64,000 nucleotides of DNA from Vibrio gangliei. Its GTDB lineage: Bacteria; Pseudomonadota; Gammaproteobacteria; Enterobacterales; Vibrionaceae. The stretch is from contig NZ_AP021869.1 in NCBI RefSeq assembly GCF_026001925.1, positions 868,001 through 932,000 on the forward strand, in the 5' to 3' direction. The notes below the pieces were generated by a model. It saw only the letters and a list, made by a program, of their open reading frames with translations. It did no database searches and was not told the DNA's origin. Positions 19,138 to 27,684 of this stretch are shown here, piece by piece. The position numbers and the translations under genes were made by a program. The stretch's first letter is position 1; each line of letters opens with the position of its first letter.

Positions 19138-19665
19138 TTAATCGGCTAATTCTGCCAGACACATTTCATCATAAATTTGTTTTGACCATGTTTTGACGCG
19201 TTCTTCTGTCAATTCTGGCTGGCGGTCTTCATCAATACATAAGCCAATGAAGTTGTCGTCATCGACTAAGGCTTTTGACGCTTCAAATTCATAACCTTCT
19301 GTTGGCCAGTAACCGATGATGGTTCCTCCTTTGGCTTCTACGATATCACGAATAGTGCCCATCGCATCACAGAAGTATTCTGCGTAATCTTCTTGGTCAC
19401 CACAGCCGAAAATAGCAACAAGTTTGGTTGAGAAATCGATAGCTTCTAATTCTGGGAAGAAGTCGTCCCAATCACATTGTGATTCACCGTAGTACCAAGT
19501 CGGGATACCGAGTAGTAATAGGTCAAAGTTATCAATATCTTCTTTGCTGCTTTTTGCAATGTCTTGCACATGTACCAGTTGCTTGCCGAGTTCTTTTTGA
19601 ATCATTTTAGCAACGGCTTCAGTGTTACCTGTGTCACTACCAAAGAAGAGTCCTACACTTGCCAT
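19138..19665 (-). CDS. fldA: Flavodoxin FldA, long-chain type
   Basis: 175 residues. The FMN phosphate loop GSDTGNTE is at residues 9-16. The flavin-stacking aromatic residues lie in GIPTWYYGESQCDWDDFF near 54-70, and the second loop is in FGCGDQEDYAEYFCDAMG near 88-105. The insertion around 120-140 marks the long-chain class. FldA carries electrons in the cytosol, for example for methionine synthase, biotin synthase and IspG/IspH, and replaces ferredoxin when iron is short. The acidic C terminus is typical. The order fldA-fur on the same strand is conserved with E. coli. Confidence 0.97.
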   Translation of the reverse strand: MASVGLFFGSDTGNTEAVAKMIQKELGKQLVHVQDIAKSSKEDIDNFDLLLLGIPTWYYGESQCDWDDFFPELEAIDFSTKLVAIFGCGDQEDYAEYFCDAMGTIRDIVEAKGGTIIGYWPTEGYEFEASKALVDDDNFIGLCIDEDRQPELTEERVKTWSKQIYDEMCLAELAD

Positions 19666-19758
19666 AGAAATTTTACCTATTTATCTATTTATTACCGAAC
19701 TTATCAATATTGACGGTTTCGGTATCAATCTAATTAAACACGACGATGTTAACGCACG

Positions 19759-19995
19759 TTACCCTAAACCGGTGCCTTCCCAACTGACTTGAATTAAGCC
19801 CTTTGCGATAAAACCTGCGCAACCTAAAAATAAAACAAGCCATACAATGCGACGACCAAATACAGGAACATTACCTTGTTTTAAAACATCTTTAATGGCC
19901 AAGCCAATCAGCAAAAATAGCGATGCAAAAAACAGATCTAAGCCTAGAGATTCAATGGTATTGATATGTTCGTAAAGCATAGGTTTGTGCGCCAT
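19759..19995 (-). CDS. Small membrane protein of the DUF2788 type
   Basis: 78 residues with two predicted membrane helices, about residues 17-36 (LGLDLFFASLFLLIGLAIKD) and 49-68 (IVWLVLFLGCAGFIAKGLIQ). A short positively charged loop between them contains VLKQGNVPVFGRR. I recall genes of this type between ybfF and fldA in other vibrios and assign DUF2788 from that memory. The function is unknown. It takes the place that ybfE has in E. coli but shows no resemblance to YbfE. The start is uncertain: neither ATG (19995 or 19980) has a clear ribosome binding site. Confidence 0.7.
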   Translation of the reverse strand: MAHKPMLYEHINTIESLGLDLFFASLFLLIGLAIKDVLKQGNVPVFGRRIVWLVLFLGCAGFIAKGLIQVSWEGTGLG

Positions 19996-20076
19996 TGTTT
20001 TTTTATGGGTGAACTATAGCATCAATCGAGTTGAAAGTTAATGCGAAGTCCGTGTTCAGCTTGTGTTAAATGTGAA

Positions 20077-20850
20077 TTATTTCGACAGAAATCGATGAAT
20101 AGACCGCAGTACTTCTTGTGGTTTTTCTGCATGCAACCAATGGCCGGTATTGGCAATGATATGTGCTTTGCTGTTTGGAAATTGTTGAATGATTTCAGCT
20201 TGATGGCTCGCCATTAAATAATCGGATTCTGCACCTTTTAAAAATAATGTTTCGCCATGATAGGGAGCGATTGACTGCCAATCTTGGATGTTGTGGTAGT
20301 TGGCTATGATGTCATCTACGTTGAAAAGCCACTGCATATAGCCATCTTTTGAAACCAACGATTTTGCAAGAAACTGGCGTACACCTTCTATTTCCACATG
20401 TTGCGCCAGGCAGGCAAGTGCATCTTTACGCGTGGCTGGCTTTTGTTCTATCACGCTTCTTAGCCCAGCAAACACATTGTCATGCCTTCTTTGAGTGTAA
20501 GCAACAGGCGCCATGTCTAATACAATCAGCTGGGAAATTTTATCTGGAGCGATGCCTGCCAGAGACATGGCAGCTTTGCCGCCCATAGAGTGTCCAATCA
20601 CTACCGTTGAGGAAATATTCAACGCATCTAATAATTGGTTTAAATCTTCAGCCATTGCAGTGTAGTTCATTGTCTCACTGTGAAAAGAAAGACCATGATT
20701 ACGTAAATCGACACTAATGACTGTGTGATCTTCTACTAGGTCACGAGCGAGTAATCCTAGATTACTTAAGCTGCCGAACAACCCATGTATTAACACAATA
20801 CATGGGCCATGTCCTTGAATAGTATGATGAAGGAGTGGTTGAGCGTTCAT
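20077..20850 (-). CDS. ybfF: YbfF-type alpha/beta-hydrolase (esterase)
   Basis: 257 residues. The fold is shown by VLIHGLFGSLSNLG with the oxyanion-hole HG near residue 22, the nucleophile elbow GHSMGG near 90, an acidic residue in KGAESDYL near 205, and the catalytic His in NTGHWLHAEKP near 236. In E. coli the orthologue is an acyl-CoA/ester thioesterase of unclear physiological role. It is divergent from seqA, as in E. coli, and the fur-fldA-x-ybfF-seqA-pgm order is conserved. The spacer to seqA (317 bases) holds promoters only. Confidence 0.9.
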   Translation of the reverse strand: MNAQPLLHHTIQGHGPCIVLIHGLFGSLSNLGLLARDLVEDHTVISVDLRNHGLSFHSETMNYTAMAEDLNQLLDALNISSTVVIGHSMGGKAAMSLAGIAPDKISQLIVLDMAPVAYTQRRHDNVFAGLRSVIEQKPATRKDALACLAQHVEIEGVRQFLAKSLVSKDGYMQWLFNVDDIIANYHNIQDWQSIAPYHGETLFLKGAESDYLMASHQAEIIQQFPNSKAHIIANTGHWLHAEKPQEVLRSIHRFLSK

Positions 20851-21100
20851 ATTAAGCCTATAACTGAATTCAATGATGTCATCATAATACAGTCGTGGTA
20901 GAAAAGTAATGAGGGCTTACAGTTGTTCATAATTAAACCGTCATTATAGGTTATTGCAGTAGAGATAGTAGAAATGGCTTATGGATTTGTATACCTAGAA
21001 TATTTGGAGTGAAAATGGTGTTCGCTGTTTTAATAACCACACAATCTGATATTCAGTGATCAAACCGATCTTTTTTGTGAATAACAAACCGTAATTAACA

Positions 21101-21129
21101 TAGAGAATCTGCTCAGTTATAGGTATAAT
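21101..21129 (+). promoter_or_regulatory. Predicted promoter of seqA
   Basis: A perfect -10 TATAAT at 21124-21129 lies 17 bases after TAGAGA (4 of 6 matches to TTGACA). The start would fall about 30 bases before the seqA ATG. Apart from this, the 317-base spacer 20851-21167 shows only A+T-rich sequence. Confidence 0.5.
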
Positions 21130-21167
21130 CTGGCCAGTTTTAAACAGATTGAGATTGTGAAAAGCCA

Positions 21168-21704
21168 ATGAAAACCATTGAAGTAGATGAAGAACTTTAC
21201 CGTTATATCGCGAGCCAAACCCAGCATATTGGTGAAAGTGCCTCGGATATTTTGCGTCGACTTTTAATCGGTGGGCAGCAAGGATCACAAGAAACCGTTA
21301 AAGTTGCACAGCCTGTAGTTGCGGAAACTCCGGCACAACCTGCAAAGCAAGAAAAAGCAGATGGCGTGAAAGTGATGCGTACTTTGCTGATTTCTGATGA
21401 GTTTGCAGAAAAAGAGAAAGCCATTGATCGCTTTATGCTGATTTTATCTTCTTTGTACCATATCAATGAGGCTGACTTTGCCGAAGCGGCGAAAGTAAAA
21501 GGCCGTACTCGTGTGTATTTTGCGGATAATGAAGAAACCCTATTGGCGAGTGGTAAAACGACCAAACCTCGTTCTATTCCGAATACGCCGTTTTGGGTTA
21601 TCACCAATAACAACACCAACCGTAAACGCCAAATGGTGCAACAGCTGATGACTCAAATGGGCTTCCAAGCCGAGCTGATTGATAAAGTGTGTAATGCCAT
21701 CTAA
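21168..21704 (+). CDS. seqA: SeqA, negative modulator of replication initiation
   Basis: 178 residues. The N-terminal oligomerization segment MKTIEVDEELYRYIASQTQHIGESASDILRRLL is clear. A linker rich in Gln, Ala and Pro spans about residues 45-65. The C-terminal DNA-binding domain includes KVKGRTRVYFADNEETLL and NNTNRKRQMVQQLMTQMGF, which contact hemimethylated GATC pairs. SeqA binds newly replicated, hemimethylated DNA, sequesters oriC from DnaA and helps organize the nucleoid; it depends on Dam methylase. It is followed by pgm after a terminator, as in enterobacteria. Confidence 0.96.
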   Translation: MKTIEVDEELYRYIASQTQHIGESASDILRRLLIGGQQGSQETVKVAQPVVAETPAQPAKQEKADGVKVMRTLLISDEFAEKEKAIDRFMLILSSLYHINEADFAEAAKVKGRTRVYFADNEETLLASGKTTKPRSIPNTPFWVITNNNTNRKRQMVQQLMTQMGFQAELIDKVCNAI

Positions 21705-21732
21705 CGTATTAAGATAACACTGATTGGATAAG

Positions 21733-21776
21733 AGCCTCATGATATTGGATAACCATTTATTATGAGGCTTTTTTAA
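21733..21776 (+). terminator. Terminator between seqA and pgm
   Basis: AGCCTCAT and ATGAGGCT enclose a 21-base loop and are followed by six T. Some seqA transcripts probably end here, although the gap to pgm is short. Confidence 0.7.
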
Positions 21777-21802
21777 TTTTAGATTATTGCAAGGACCATC
21801 TT

Positions 21803-23434
21803 ATGCCTATTCATCCACGAGCGGGTACTAAAACCTTACCGGAAGATCTCATTAATATTCCTGCTTTAGTAAGCGATTACTTTTTTATTCAACCGGATGC
21901 GACTAACAGTGCCCATAAAGTGCAATTTGGTACTTCTGGTCACCGAGGTTGTTCCAGTAAAGCCACATTTAATGAAAATCATATTCTCGCGATTGCTCAA
22001 GCGGTGGTGGACGAACGAACCACGACTGGTTTAACCGGGCCGATGTTTGTAGGTAAAGATACTCACGCATTGTCTGAGCCAGCTTGCCGTTCTGTAGTTG
22101 AAGTGTTAGTGGCCAATGGCATTGAAGTGATTGTGCAAGAAAACAATGGCTTCACACCAACACCGGGCATTTCGCATGCCATTTTGACTTATAACAAAAC
22201 GCATCAGGATAAAGCCGATGGTATCGTGATCACACCTTCGCATAATCCACCTCAAGATGGCGGTATTAAATACAACCCAAGCCATGGTGGTCCCGCGGAA
22301 GGTGAGATTACTCAGCGCATTGAAGACAAAGCCAATCAATACATTGCGGCCAATCTTGCTGGCGTAAAACGTACGCAAGATACTTCAGTGGTGAAAACAG
22401 TGGATTTAGTCCAACCGTATGTTGATGATCTGGTCAATGTTATTGATATGCAAGCGATTCAAAAAGCGACGTTAAAAATTGGTATCGATCCGCTTGGTGG
22501 TGCAGGTATTGAATATTGGCGCCGTATTGCCAAAACTTATCAGCTTGATATGACTTTGGTCAGTGAGACCGTTGATCCTTCATTCCAGTTTATGACTTTA
22601 GATAAAGATGGTGTGATCCGTATGGATTGCTCATCGCCATACGCGATGGCAAGTCTATTATCTTTGAAAGATGATTATGATTTGGCTTTTGGTAACGACC
22701 CGGATTACGACCGACACGGTATAGTGACACCACAAGGCTTGATGGATCCAAACCACTACCTTGCGGTCTGTATTGATTACTTGTTCCGTCACCGCAATGA
22801 ATGGAAACCGGACGTACAAGTGGGGAAAACATTGGTATCTAGCGCGATCATTGACCGTGTGGTTGCCGATTTAGGCCGTGAACTGTGTGAAGTGCCGGTT
22901 GGCTTTAAGTGGTTTGTTGATGGGTTGTACGAAGGCCGTTTTGGTTTTGGTGGCGAAGAAAGTGCCGGTGCGTCTTTCTTACGTAAAGATGGTACCCCTT
23001 GGTCAACGGATAAAGATGGCATTATTTTATGCTTGTTAGCAGCAGAAATTACTGCGGTAACAGGCATGAACCCACAGCAGTACTACGATAAGTTAGCGGC
23101 GAGACATGGTGCTTCTGCTTACAATCGTATCCAAGCTGTGGCGAATACTGAACAGAAAAATATATTAAAAAATATGTCGGCAGAAATGGTGAGTGCTGAT
23201 GAGTTAGCAGGTGAAAAAATCACAGCTCGTTTGACGCACGCGCAAGGCAACGGAGGGGCAATCGGTGGCCTGAAAGTGACCACTGAAAATGGCTGGTTTG
23301 CTGCTCGTCCATCTGGCACTGAGGATATTTACAAGATTTATTGTGAGAGTTTTAAAGGTGAAGCGCACCTCAAACAAATTGAGCAGGAAGCACAAGAGAT
23401 CGTAAATCAAGTATTTGCCAACGCCGGATTATAA
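21803..23434 (+). CDS. pgm: Phosphoglucomutase (alpha-D-glucose phosphate-specific)
   Basis: 543 residues, close to the E. coli length of 546. It interconverts glucose-1-P and glucose-6-P. The phosphoserine loop is [16 protein letters not shown] near residue 143, the Mg2+ loop [11 protein letters not shown] near 297, the sugar-binding loop GEESAGASF near 385, and the phosphate-binding loop [12 protein letters not shown] near 505. It links glycogen and UDP-glucose metabolism, including envelope polysaccharide synthesis. The ATG at 21803 has AAGGA upstream. It follows seqA, as in E. coli. Confidence 0.97.
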   Translation: MPIHPRAGTKTLPEDLINIPALVSDYFFIQPDATNSAHKVQFGTSGHRGCSSKATFNENHILAIAQAVVDERTTTGLTGPMFVGKDTHALSEPACRSVVEVLVANGIEVIVQENNGFTPTPGISHAILTYNKTHQDKADGIVITPSHNPPQDGGIKYNPSHGGPAEGEITQRIEDKANQYIAANLAGVKRTQDTSVVKTVDLVQPYVDDLVNVIDMQAIQKATLKIGIDPLGGAGIEYWRRIAKTYQLDMTLVSETVDPSFQFMTLDKDGVIRMDCSSPYAMASLLSLKDDYDLAFGNDPDYDRHGIVTPQGLMDPNHYLAVCIDYLFRHRNEWKPDVQVGKTLVSSAIIDRVVADLGRELCEVPVGFKWFVDGLYEGRFGFGGEESAGASFLRKDGTPWSTDKDGIILCLLAAEITAVTGMNPQQYYDKLAARHGASAYNRIQAVANTEQKNILKNMSAEMVSADELAGEKITARLTHAQGNGGAIGGLKVTTENGWFAARPSGTEDIYKIYCESFKGEAHLKQIEQEAQEIVNQVFANAGL

Positions 23435-23483
23435 AGTCTACCTAACCTGAACTCGGGATAAGGAAGTCTATTAAAACGAAATG

Positions 23484-23513
23484 AAACGAGAGCCTTAGTG
23501 TTCTCGTTTTTTA
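23484..23513 (+). terminator. Terminator after pgm
   Basis: AAACGAGA, a 10-base loop and TCTCGTTT continuing into a T run, 50 bases past the pgm stop and before the converging DUF1853 gene. Confidence 0.75.
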
Positions 23514-23530
23514 TTGCGCTTTTTATTGTG

Positions 23531-24325
23531 CTACGTTTTTAGGCAGTGCTTAGGCCAGTGATTGGGCAAGATAAACCAGAAACGCCCATCTTCTGCTTGG
23601 CAATGGACAAATTCATCTTCAAGTTCATCTAATAATAGAGAGTCACTTTCTTTTCCTGTTAACCATTGGCCCTTTTTGAGCGCATAGAGTGGCTGTTGAA
23701 TCTGTGACACTTCATCGAAAAAACACCAATAACCATTAATTTGGCTAGTGTTTATTTCATATTCTAAGCAATGAGTTGGAATGGTTTCATCACGGAAAGG
23801 ATTAACGTATAAGCGCCCTTGCATTAACAACTTAGGTTCAATGTGCTCAAGGGTAGGATAAAGGTGTTTAAAACATGAGTGCTGTGACATCGTCAGCTGA
23901 TGATTGAGCATGTGTGACAGTTTTAAATCCAAACGATCTCGGCTGTTCGGTCCGTACCAATACCCGTTAAATAAGATATAAAACTTGATCGCCACTTCCC
24001 AATGTTCTGCACTATCAGAGACTTGATTCAATAACACAAAATCAAGCGCACCAATGGTTCTACCTTGATCATTTAACTGAATTTCTTCTGCCAAAATTTG
24101 GTAGTGAGGATGGCCAGCAAAAAGCTGATGACATAAGTGCTGATACCAAAAGCCAAGTCGTGAATTACCTGAGTACTCAATCGGAAGCGGTGTAATATCC
24201 GGTGAAAATGGATTGTCAGCCAGTCGGTGTTGATTGGGTGTGAATAGCGGTGGGGTAACCGTCATCCAATCACTTATCTTGTTAAATAAATTATCACGCT
24301 GCTCAGCAGATATATGGTATTTCAT
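23531..24325 (-). CDS. DUF1853 family protein
   Basis: 264 residues, soluble, with no signal peptide. It carries what I recognise as the DUF1853 core: SRLGFWYQHLCHQLF near residue 55, ILAEEIQLNDQGRTIGALDFVLLN near 80-100, HWEVAIKFYILF near 112, and WYGPNSRDRLDLKLSHMLNHQL near 125-147. The D...E.K spacing (GALDF, EVAIKF) resembles the metal centre of PD-(D/E)XK nucleases, so a nuclease-like fold is possible, but no function is known to me. It diverges from ybgI and converges on pgm. Confidence 0.75.
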   Translation of the reverse strand: MKYHISAEQRDNLFNKISDWMTVTPPLFTPNQHRLADNPFSPDITPLPIEYSGNSRLGFWYQHLCHQLFAGHPHYQILAEEIQLNDQGRTIGALDFVLLNQVSDSAEHWEVAIKFYILFNGYWYGPNSRDRLDLKLSHMLNHQLTMSQHSCFKHLYPTLEHIEPKLLMQGRLYVNPFRDETIPTHCLEYEINTSQINGYWCFFDEVSQIQQPLYALKKGQWLTGKESDSLLLDELEDEFVHCQAEDGRFWFILPNHWPKHCLKT

Positions 24326-24423
24326 AGCGAAAAATGTATGTTCCTTACTTTAAAGGTTGAAACCTTGCTGCCATCCGTTGATCATTGTTGTATCACTATC
24401 AGAGATTAATCAAAAGGTCGGTC

Positions 24424-25182
24424 ATGAATAACCTGAAATTAGAGACATTACTGAATCAAACTTTATCACCTCAATTGGTAAAAGACTATTGTCCTAATGG
24501 GCTGCAAGTAGAAGGCAAGCAAGAGGTGAAAAAAATCATCACAGGTGTCACCGCTTCTCAAGCGCTTATTGAAGCGGCGATTGCTGCCGATGCAGATGCG
24601 ATATTGGTCCATCATGGTTATTTTTGGAAAGGTGAAGCCGAGCCATTGGTTGGAATGAAAGGTAAGCGTATTCGAAGCCTGATCCAAAATGACATCAATC
24701 TTTATGCCTACCATTTGCCGCTCGATATTCATCCTACTCTTGGCAACAACGCGCAACTAGCCCAACTATTATGCATCGATACGCAAGGTGGTTTAGAAGG
24801 GCACCCTCAATCTGTTGCCATGTTTGGCGAGTTTAAAACCGCGCTATCAGGTAAGCAATTAGCGGAGCGTATTGAAAATGTGTTGCAACGCAAGCCATTA
24901 CATATTCATCCTGATGTTGAAGATAAGATGATTAAAACTATCGGTTGGTGTACTGGCGGAGGACAAGACTATATTGAATTGGCGGCGAGATCTGGTTTGG
25001 ATGCGTTTATTTCTGGGGAAATTTCAGAGCGAACCACTTACAGTGCACGCGAAATGGGAATCCATTATTATTCAGCTGGCCATCATGCAACTGAGCGTTA
25101 TGGGGTTAAAGCATTGGGTGAATGGCTAGCACAAGAGCATGGCTTTGATGTTGAATTTATCGATATCGATAATCCGGTCTAG
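24424..25182 (+). CDS. ybgI: Nif3/YbgI family metal-binding protein
   Basis: 252 residues from the ATG at 24424, which has AAAGG 6 bases upstream; the longer frame from 24385 lacks one. It begins with NLKLETLLNQTL and DYCPNGLQVEG, then VHHGYFWKGE and HLPLDIHPTLGNNAQLA in the N-terminal half, and WCTGGGQDYIELAA, DAFISGEISE and GHHATERYGV in the C-terminal half. The conserved His and Glu residues form the dinuclear metal site seen in E. coli YbgI, a toroidal hexamer. The biochemical function is unsettled; annotation as GTP cyclohydrolase 1 type 2 is by homology only. It lies upstream of the gltA-sdh region, as in E. coli. Confidence 0.92.
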   Translation: MNNLKLETLLNQTLSPQLVKDYCPNGLQVEGKQEVKKIITGVTASQALIEAAIAADADAILVHHGYFWKGEAEPLVGMKGKRIRSLIQNDINLYAYHLPLDIHPTLGNNAQLAQLLCIDTQGGLEGHPQSVAMFGEFKTALSGKQLAERIENVLQRKPLHIHPDVEDKMIKTIGWCTGGGQDYIELAARSGLDAFISGEISERTTYSAREMGIHYYSAGHHATERYGVKALGEWLAQEHGFDVEFIDIDNPV

Positions 25183-25196
25183 TGCAGGTTCATCCT

Positions 25197-25220
25197 CGAG
25201 AAACGAGAAACGAGAAACGA
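25197..25220. repeat. Short tandem repeat of CGAGAAA
   Basis: Three and a half copies of the 7-base unit CGAGAAA lie between the ybgI stop and its terminator. Related sequence occurs at 62110-62136 and 62250-62280 in the rnd-minE spacer, so this is a small dispersed intergenic repeat family. Confidence 0.7.
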
Positions 25221-25221
25221 A

Positions 25222-25247
25222 AAAGCGAGCCATTGTCGGCTCGCTTT
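25222..25247. terminator. Terminator between ybgI and gltA
   Basis: A perfect 10-bp stem, AAAGCGAGCC with its complement around a 6-base loop, with A- and T-rich flanks. It is placed between converging genes. Confidence 0.8.
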
Positions 25248-25271
25248 GTTGTATTGGTTTAGCTAAAACTC

Positions 25272-26561
25272 TTATTCACGTTCTTGAAGCGGTGTGAAAT
25301 CACGGCTTAGCTTACCAGTGTAAAGTTGGCGTGGACGACCGATACGATTGTTCGGATCATCGTGCATCTCATTCCAATGGGCAATCCAGCCAATGGTACG
25401 TGAAATCGCGAAGATTACCGTAAACATAGATACTGGAATACCAATTGCTTTCAAGATGATGCCTGAGTAGAAATCGACGTTCGGGTACAGTTTCTTCTCA
25501 ACAAAATAAGGGTCAGAAAGCGCAATACGCTCTAATTCCATAGCGACATCAAGCAGTGGATCTTGAATGTTGAGTTCAGAAAGTACTTCGTGGCAAGAAT
25601 CACGCATAACTTTCGCACGAGGGTCGAAGTTTTTGTATACACGGTGACCAAAGCCCATTAAACGGAATGGATCTTCTTTGTCTTTCGCACGCTCAATGTA
25701 TTCAGGAATATTTTCAACGCTGCCAATTTCTTCTAGCATTTTCAAACAAGCTTCGTTCGCACCGCCGTGCGCAGGGCCCCAAAGAGAAGCAATACCTGCA
25801 GCGATACACGCGAATGGGTTTGCACCAGAAGAACCAGCCAAACGAACCGTTGACGTTGACGCGTTTTGCTCGTGGTCAGCATGTAAGGTAAAGATTTTAT
25901 CCATTGCACGAGCCACAACAGGGTTAACCACGTATTCTTCACATGGATTAGCAAACATCATGTGTAGGAAGTTGCTCGCGTAATCTAGTTCGTTACGAGG
26001 GTAGATAAATGGTTGACCAATCGAATATTTGTAACACATCGCAGCCAACGTTGGCATTTTAGATAGCAAACGGAACGCTGTAATTTCGCGGTGTGTTGAA
26101 TTGTTTATGTCGAGTGAATCGTGGTAAAACGCAGCTAATGCGCCAACCACACCACACATTACCGCCATTGGGTGCGCATCACGACGGAACCCATGGAAGA
26201 AACTTGCAATTTGCTCGTGCACCATGGTGTGGTCAGAAACGATTTTTTTGAATTTTTTATATTCTTCGCGAGTCGGTGCTTCACCGTAGAGTAGGATATA
26301 ACAAACTTCTAAATAATCTGCGTTATTAGCAAGTTGATCAATTGGGAAACCACGATGTAGCAAGATACCTTTGCCGCCATCGATGTAAGTGATTTGGGAT
26401 TCGCAAGACGCTGTAGCAAGAAAACCTGGGTCAAATGTAAAATAACCACTTGCACCTAATTTGCGAACATCCAACACATCTGGGCCATCTGTGCCACTAA
26501 GAATAGGGAGCTCAATAGGTGCTTGACCCTCAATATGAAGGGTCGCTTTCTTATCCGCCAT
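25272..26561 (-). CDS. gltA: Citrate synthase, type II (hexameric)
   Basis: 429 residues, close to E. coli GltA (427). It condenses acetyl-CoA and oxaloacetate, the entry step of the TCA cycle. Active-site segments are [20 protein letters not shown] (near residue 225), [11 protein letters not shown] (near 262), [14 protein letters not shown] (near 303) and [11 protein letters not shown] with the catalytic Asp (near 360). The N-terminal domain (about 1-60) is the extra piece that binds NADH in the Gram-negative hexameric form. It is divergent from sdhCDAB, sharing a 389-base control region, as in E. coli. Confidence 0.98.
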   Translation of the reverse strand: MADKKATLHIEGQAPIELPILSGTDGPDVLDVRKLGASGYFTFDPGFLATASCESQITYIDGGKGILLHRGFPIDQLANNADYLEVCYILLYGEAPTREEYKKFKKIVSDHTMVHEQIASFFHGFRRDAHPMAVMCGVVGALAAFYHDSLDINNSTHREITAFRLLSKMPTLAAMCYKYSIGQPFIYPRNELDYASNFLHMMFANPCEEYVVNPVVARAMDKIFTLHADHEQNASTSTVRLAGSSGANPFACIAAGIASLWGPAHGGANEACLKMLEEIGSVENIPEYIERAKDKEDPFRLMGFGHRVYKNFDPRAKVMRDSCHEVLSELNIQDPLLDVAMELERIALSDPYFVEKKLYPNVDFYSGIILKAIGIPVSMFTVIFAISRTIGWIAHWNEMHDDPNNRIGRPRQLYTGKLSRDFTPLQERE

Positions 26562-26950
26562 GACATTCTCCTTTGTTAATTATTTATCCGTCCAGGATAT
26601 TTTGTGTATGGTTTTTGTACTCAGAATGGCTAGTAAAGTCAATTGTTCTACTCGGTTCTGTGGGGTAGTTTGAATTTTTTACATGGAAAAAGTTAAAAAT
26701 ATGTTCTATGTAGCATATTTTGTTACATGAATTGAATTTGAAACTTCACGGTCGTATAGTGCAAGAGAAAATTTTGGTTAACGCCTTATTTTATCAGGGG
26801 TTTAGGAAGCTACTCTAGGTGAAGACGACGTTTAATTAGCAAAAAATTCATATATAAACTGGGTGTTATGGACTGAAGTTGTTAGTTAAATCGTTACAGG
26901 TTGTTTAATCAATTTATGTCAATAACTATAAATGCTCCCAATGGAGCTGA
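26562..26950. promoter_or_regulatory. Shared control region of gltA and the sdh-suc operon
   Basis: This 389-base, A+T-rich spacer must hold promoters for both directions. I see no unambiguous CRP or ArcA box by eye. The one clear structure is GCTCC-CAAT-GGAGC at 26934-26947, a small hairpin that places the sdhC ribosome binding site (GGAG at 26943-26946) inside its stem. The stem ends 4 bases before the GTG start. Confidence 0.5.
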
Positions 26951-27343
26951 GTGAGCACACCCGTGAAAGAAAGAAAGTCCAGACCGGTCAATTTAGACCT
27001 ACAAACGATACATTTTCCGATTTCCGCAATCGCATCCATTGTGCACCGTATCTCTGGTGTCATTATGTTTGTTTCTGTTGGTATCTTATTATGGCTTCTT
27101 GCCACTTCTCTAGCATCTCCAACCGGCTTTTCACAAGCATCAAGCTTTATTGATAGCTTTATTGTGAAATTCATTTTATGGGGCATTTTGACCGCGCTTG
27201 CTTACCACATTTGTGGTGGTATCCGCCATTTGCTAATGGATATGAAATATTTTGAAGAGAAAGAAAGCGGCGCATTAAGTGCAAAAGCTGTTTTCGTGGT
27301 TACAGCTGTATTATCGGTATTAGCAGGAGTTCTTGTATGGTAA
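26951..27343 (+). CDS. sdhC: Succinate dehydrogenase cytochrome b556 subunit
   Basis: 130 residues with a GTG start at 26951. The start is fixed by GGAG just upstream, although the 4-base gap is tight. Family motifs are RPVNLDLQTIHFPISAIASI and VHRISGVIMF, whose Ser and Arg help form the quinone site, and ALAYHICGGIRHLLMD, which holds the haem b axial His. Three membrane helices are evident. SdhC and SdhD anchor the SdhAB catalytic dimer to the inner membrane and reduce ubiquinone. It starts the sdhCDAB unit and overlaps sdhD by 7 bases. Confidence 0.96.
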   Translation: MSTPVKERKSRPVNLDLQTIHFPISAIASIVHRISGVIMFVSVGILLWLLATSLASPTGFSQASSFIDSFIVKFILWGILTALAYHICGGIRHLLMDMKYFEEKESGALSAKAVFVVTAVLSVLAGVLVW

Positions 27344-27684
27344 AGCACATTTCTTCATTCGGACGTAATGGAGTACATGATTACCTCCTCATCCGAGCGA
27401 CAGGCATCATTATGGCGTTATACACCATTTATATGGTGGGCTATTTGGCTTGTGCGTCAGAGATCAACTACCTAGCTTGGCAATCCTTCTTTGGTGGCAC
27501 TTTCACCAAAGTGTTTACCATGGTTGCTTTAGTTTGTGTCCTTATCCATGCATGGATTGGCATGTGGCAGGTGTTGACTGATTATGTAAAACCAACCGCA
27601 GTACGCGTTATTCTGCAACTTATCATCATCGTGACATTAATTGCGTACTTCTTCTCTGGTCTATTTATTCTGTGGGGTGTGTAA
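27337..27684 (+). CDS. sdhD: Succinate dehydrogenase membrane anchor subunit
   Basis: 115 residues with three membrane helices. GVHDYLLIRATGIIMALYTIY begins the first helix. VLIHAWIGMWQVLTDYVKP contains the second haem-ligand His and the Asp/Tyr residues near the quinone site. The ATG at 27337 overlaps the end of sdhC by 7 bases (ATGGTAA), and the stop is immediately followed by the sdhA GTG, so translation of the three is coupled. Confidence 0.96.
   Translation: MVKHISSFGRNGVHDYLLIRATGIIMALYTIYMVGYLACASEINYLAWQSFFGGTFTKVFTMVALVCVLIHAWIGMWQVLTDYVKPTAVRVILQLIIIVTLIAYFFSGLFILWGV

Noticed and set aside
26700..26760. CRP site in the gltA-sdhC spacer (ATGTA...TACAT inverted bases)
   Set aside because: The spacing and core bases do not fit TGTGA-N6-TCACA well enough to support a call.
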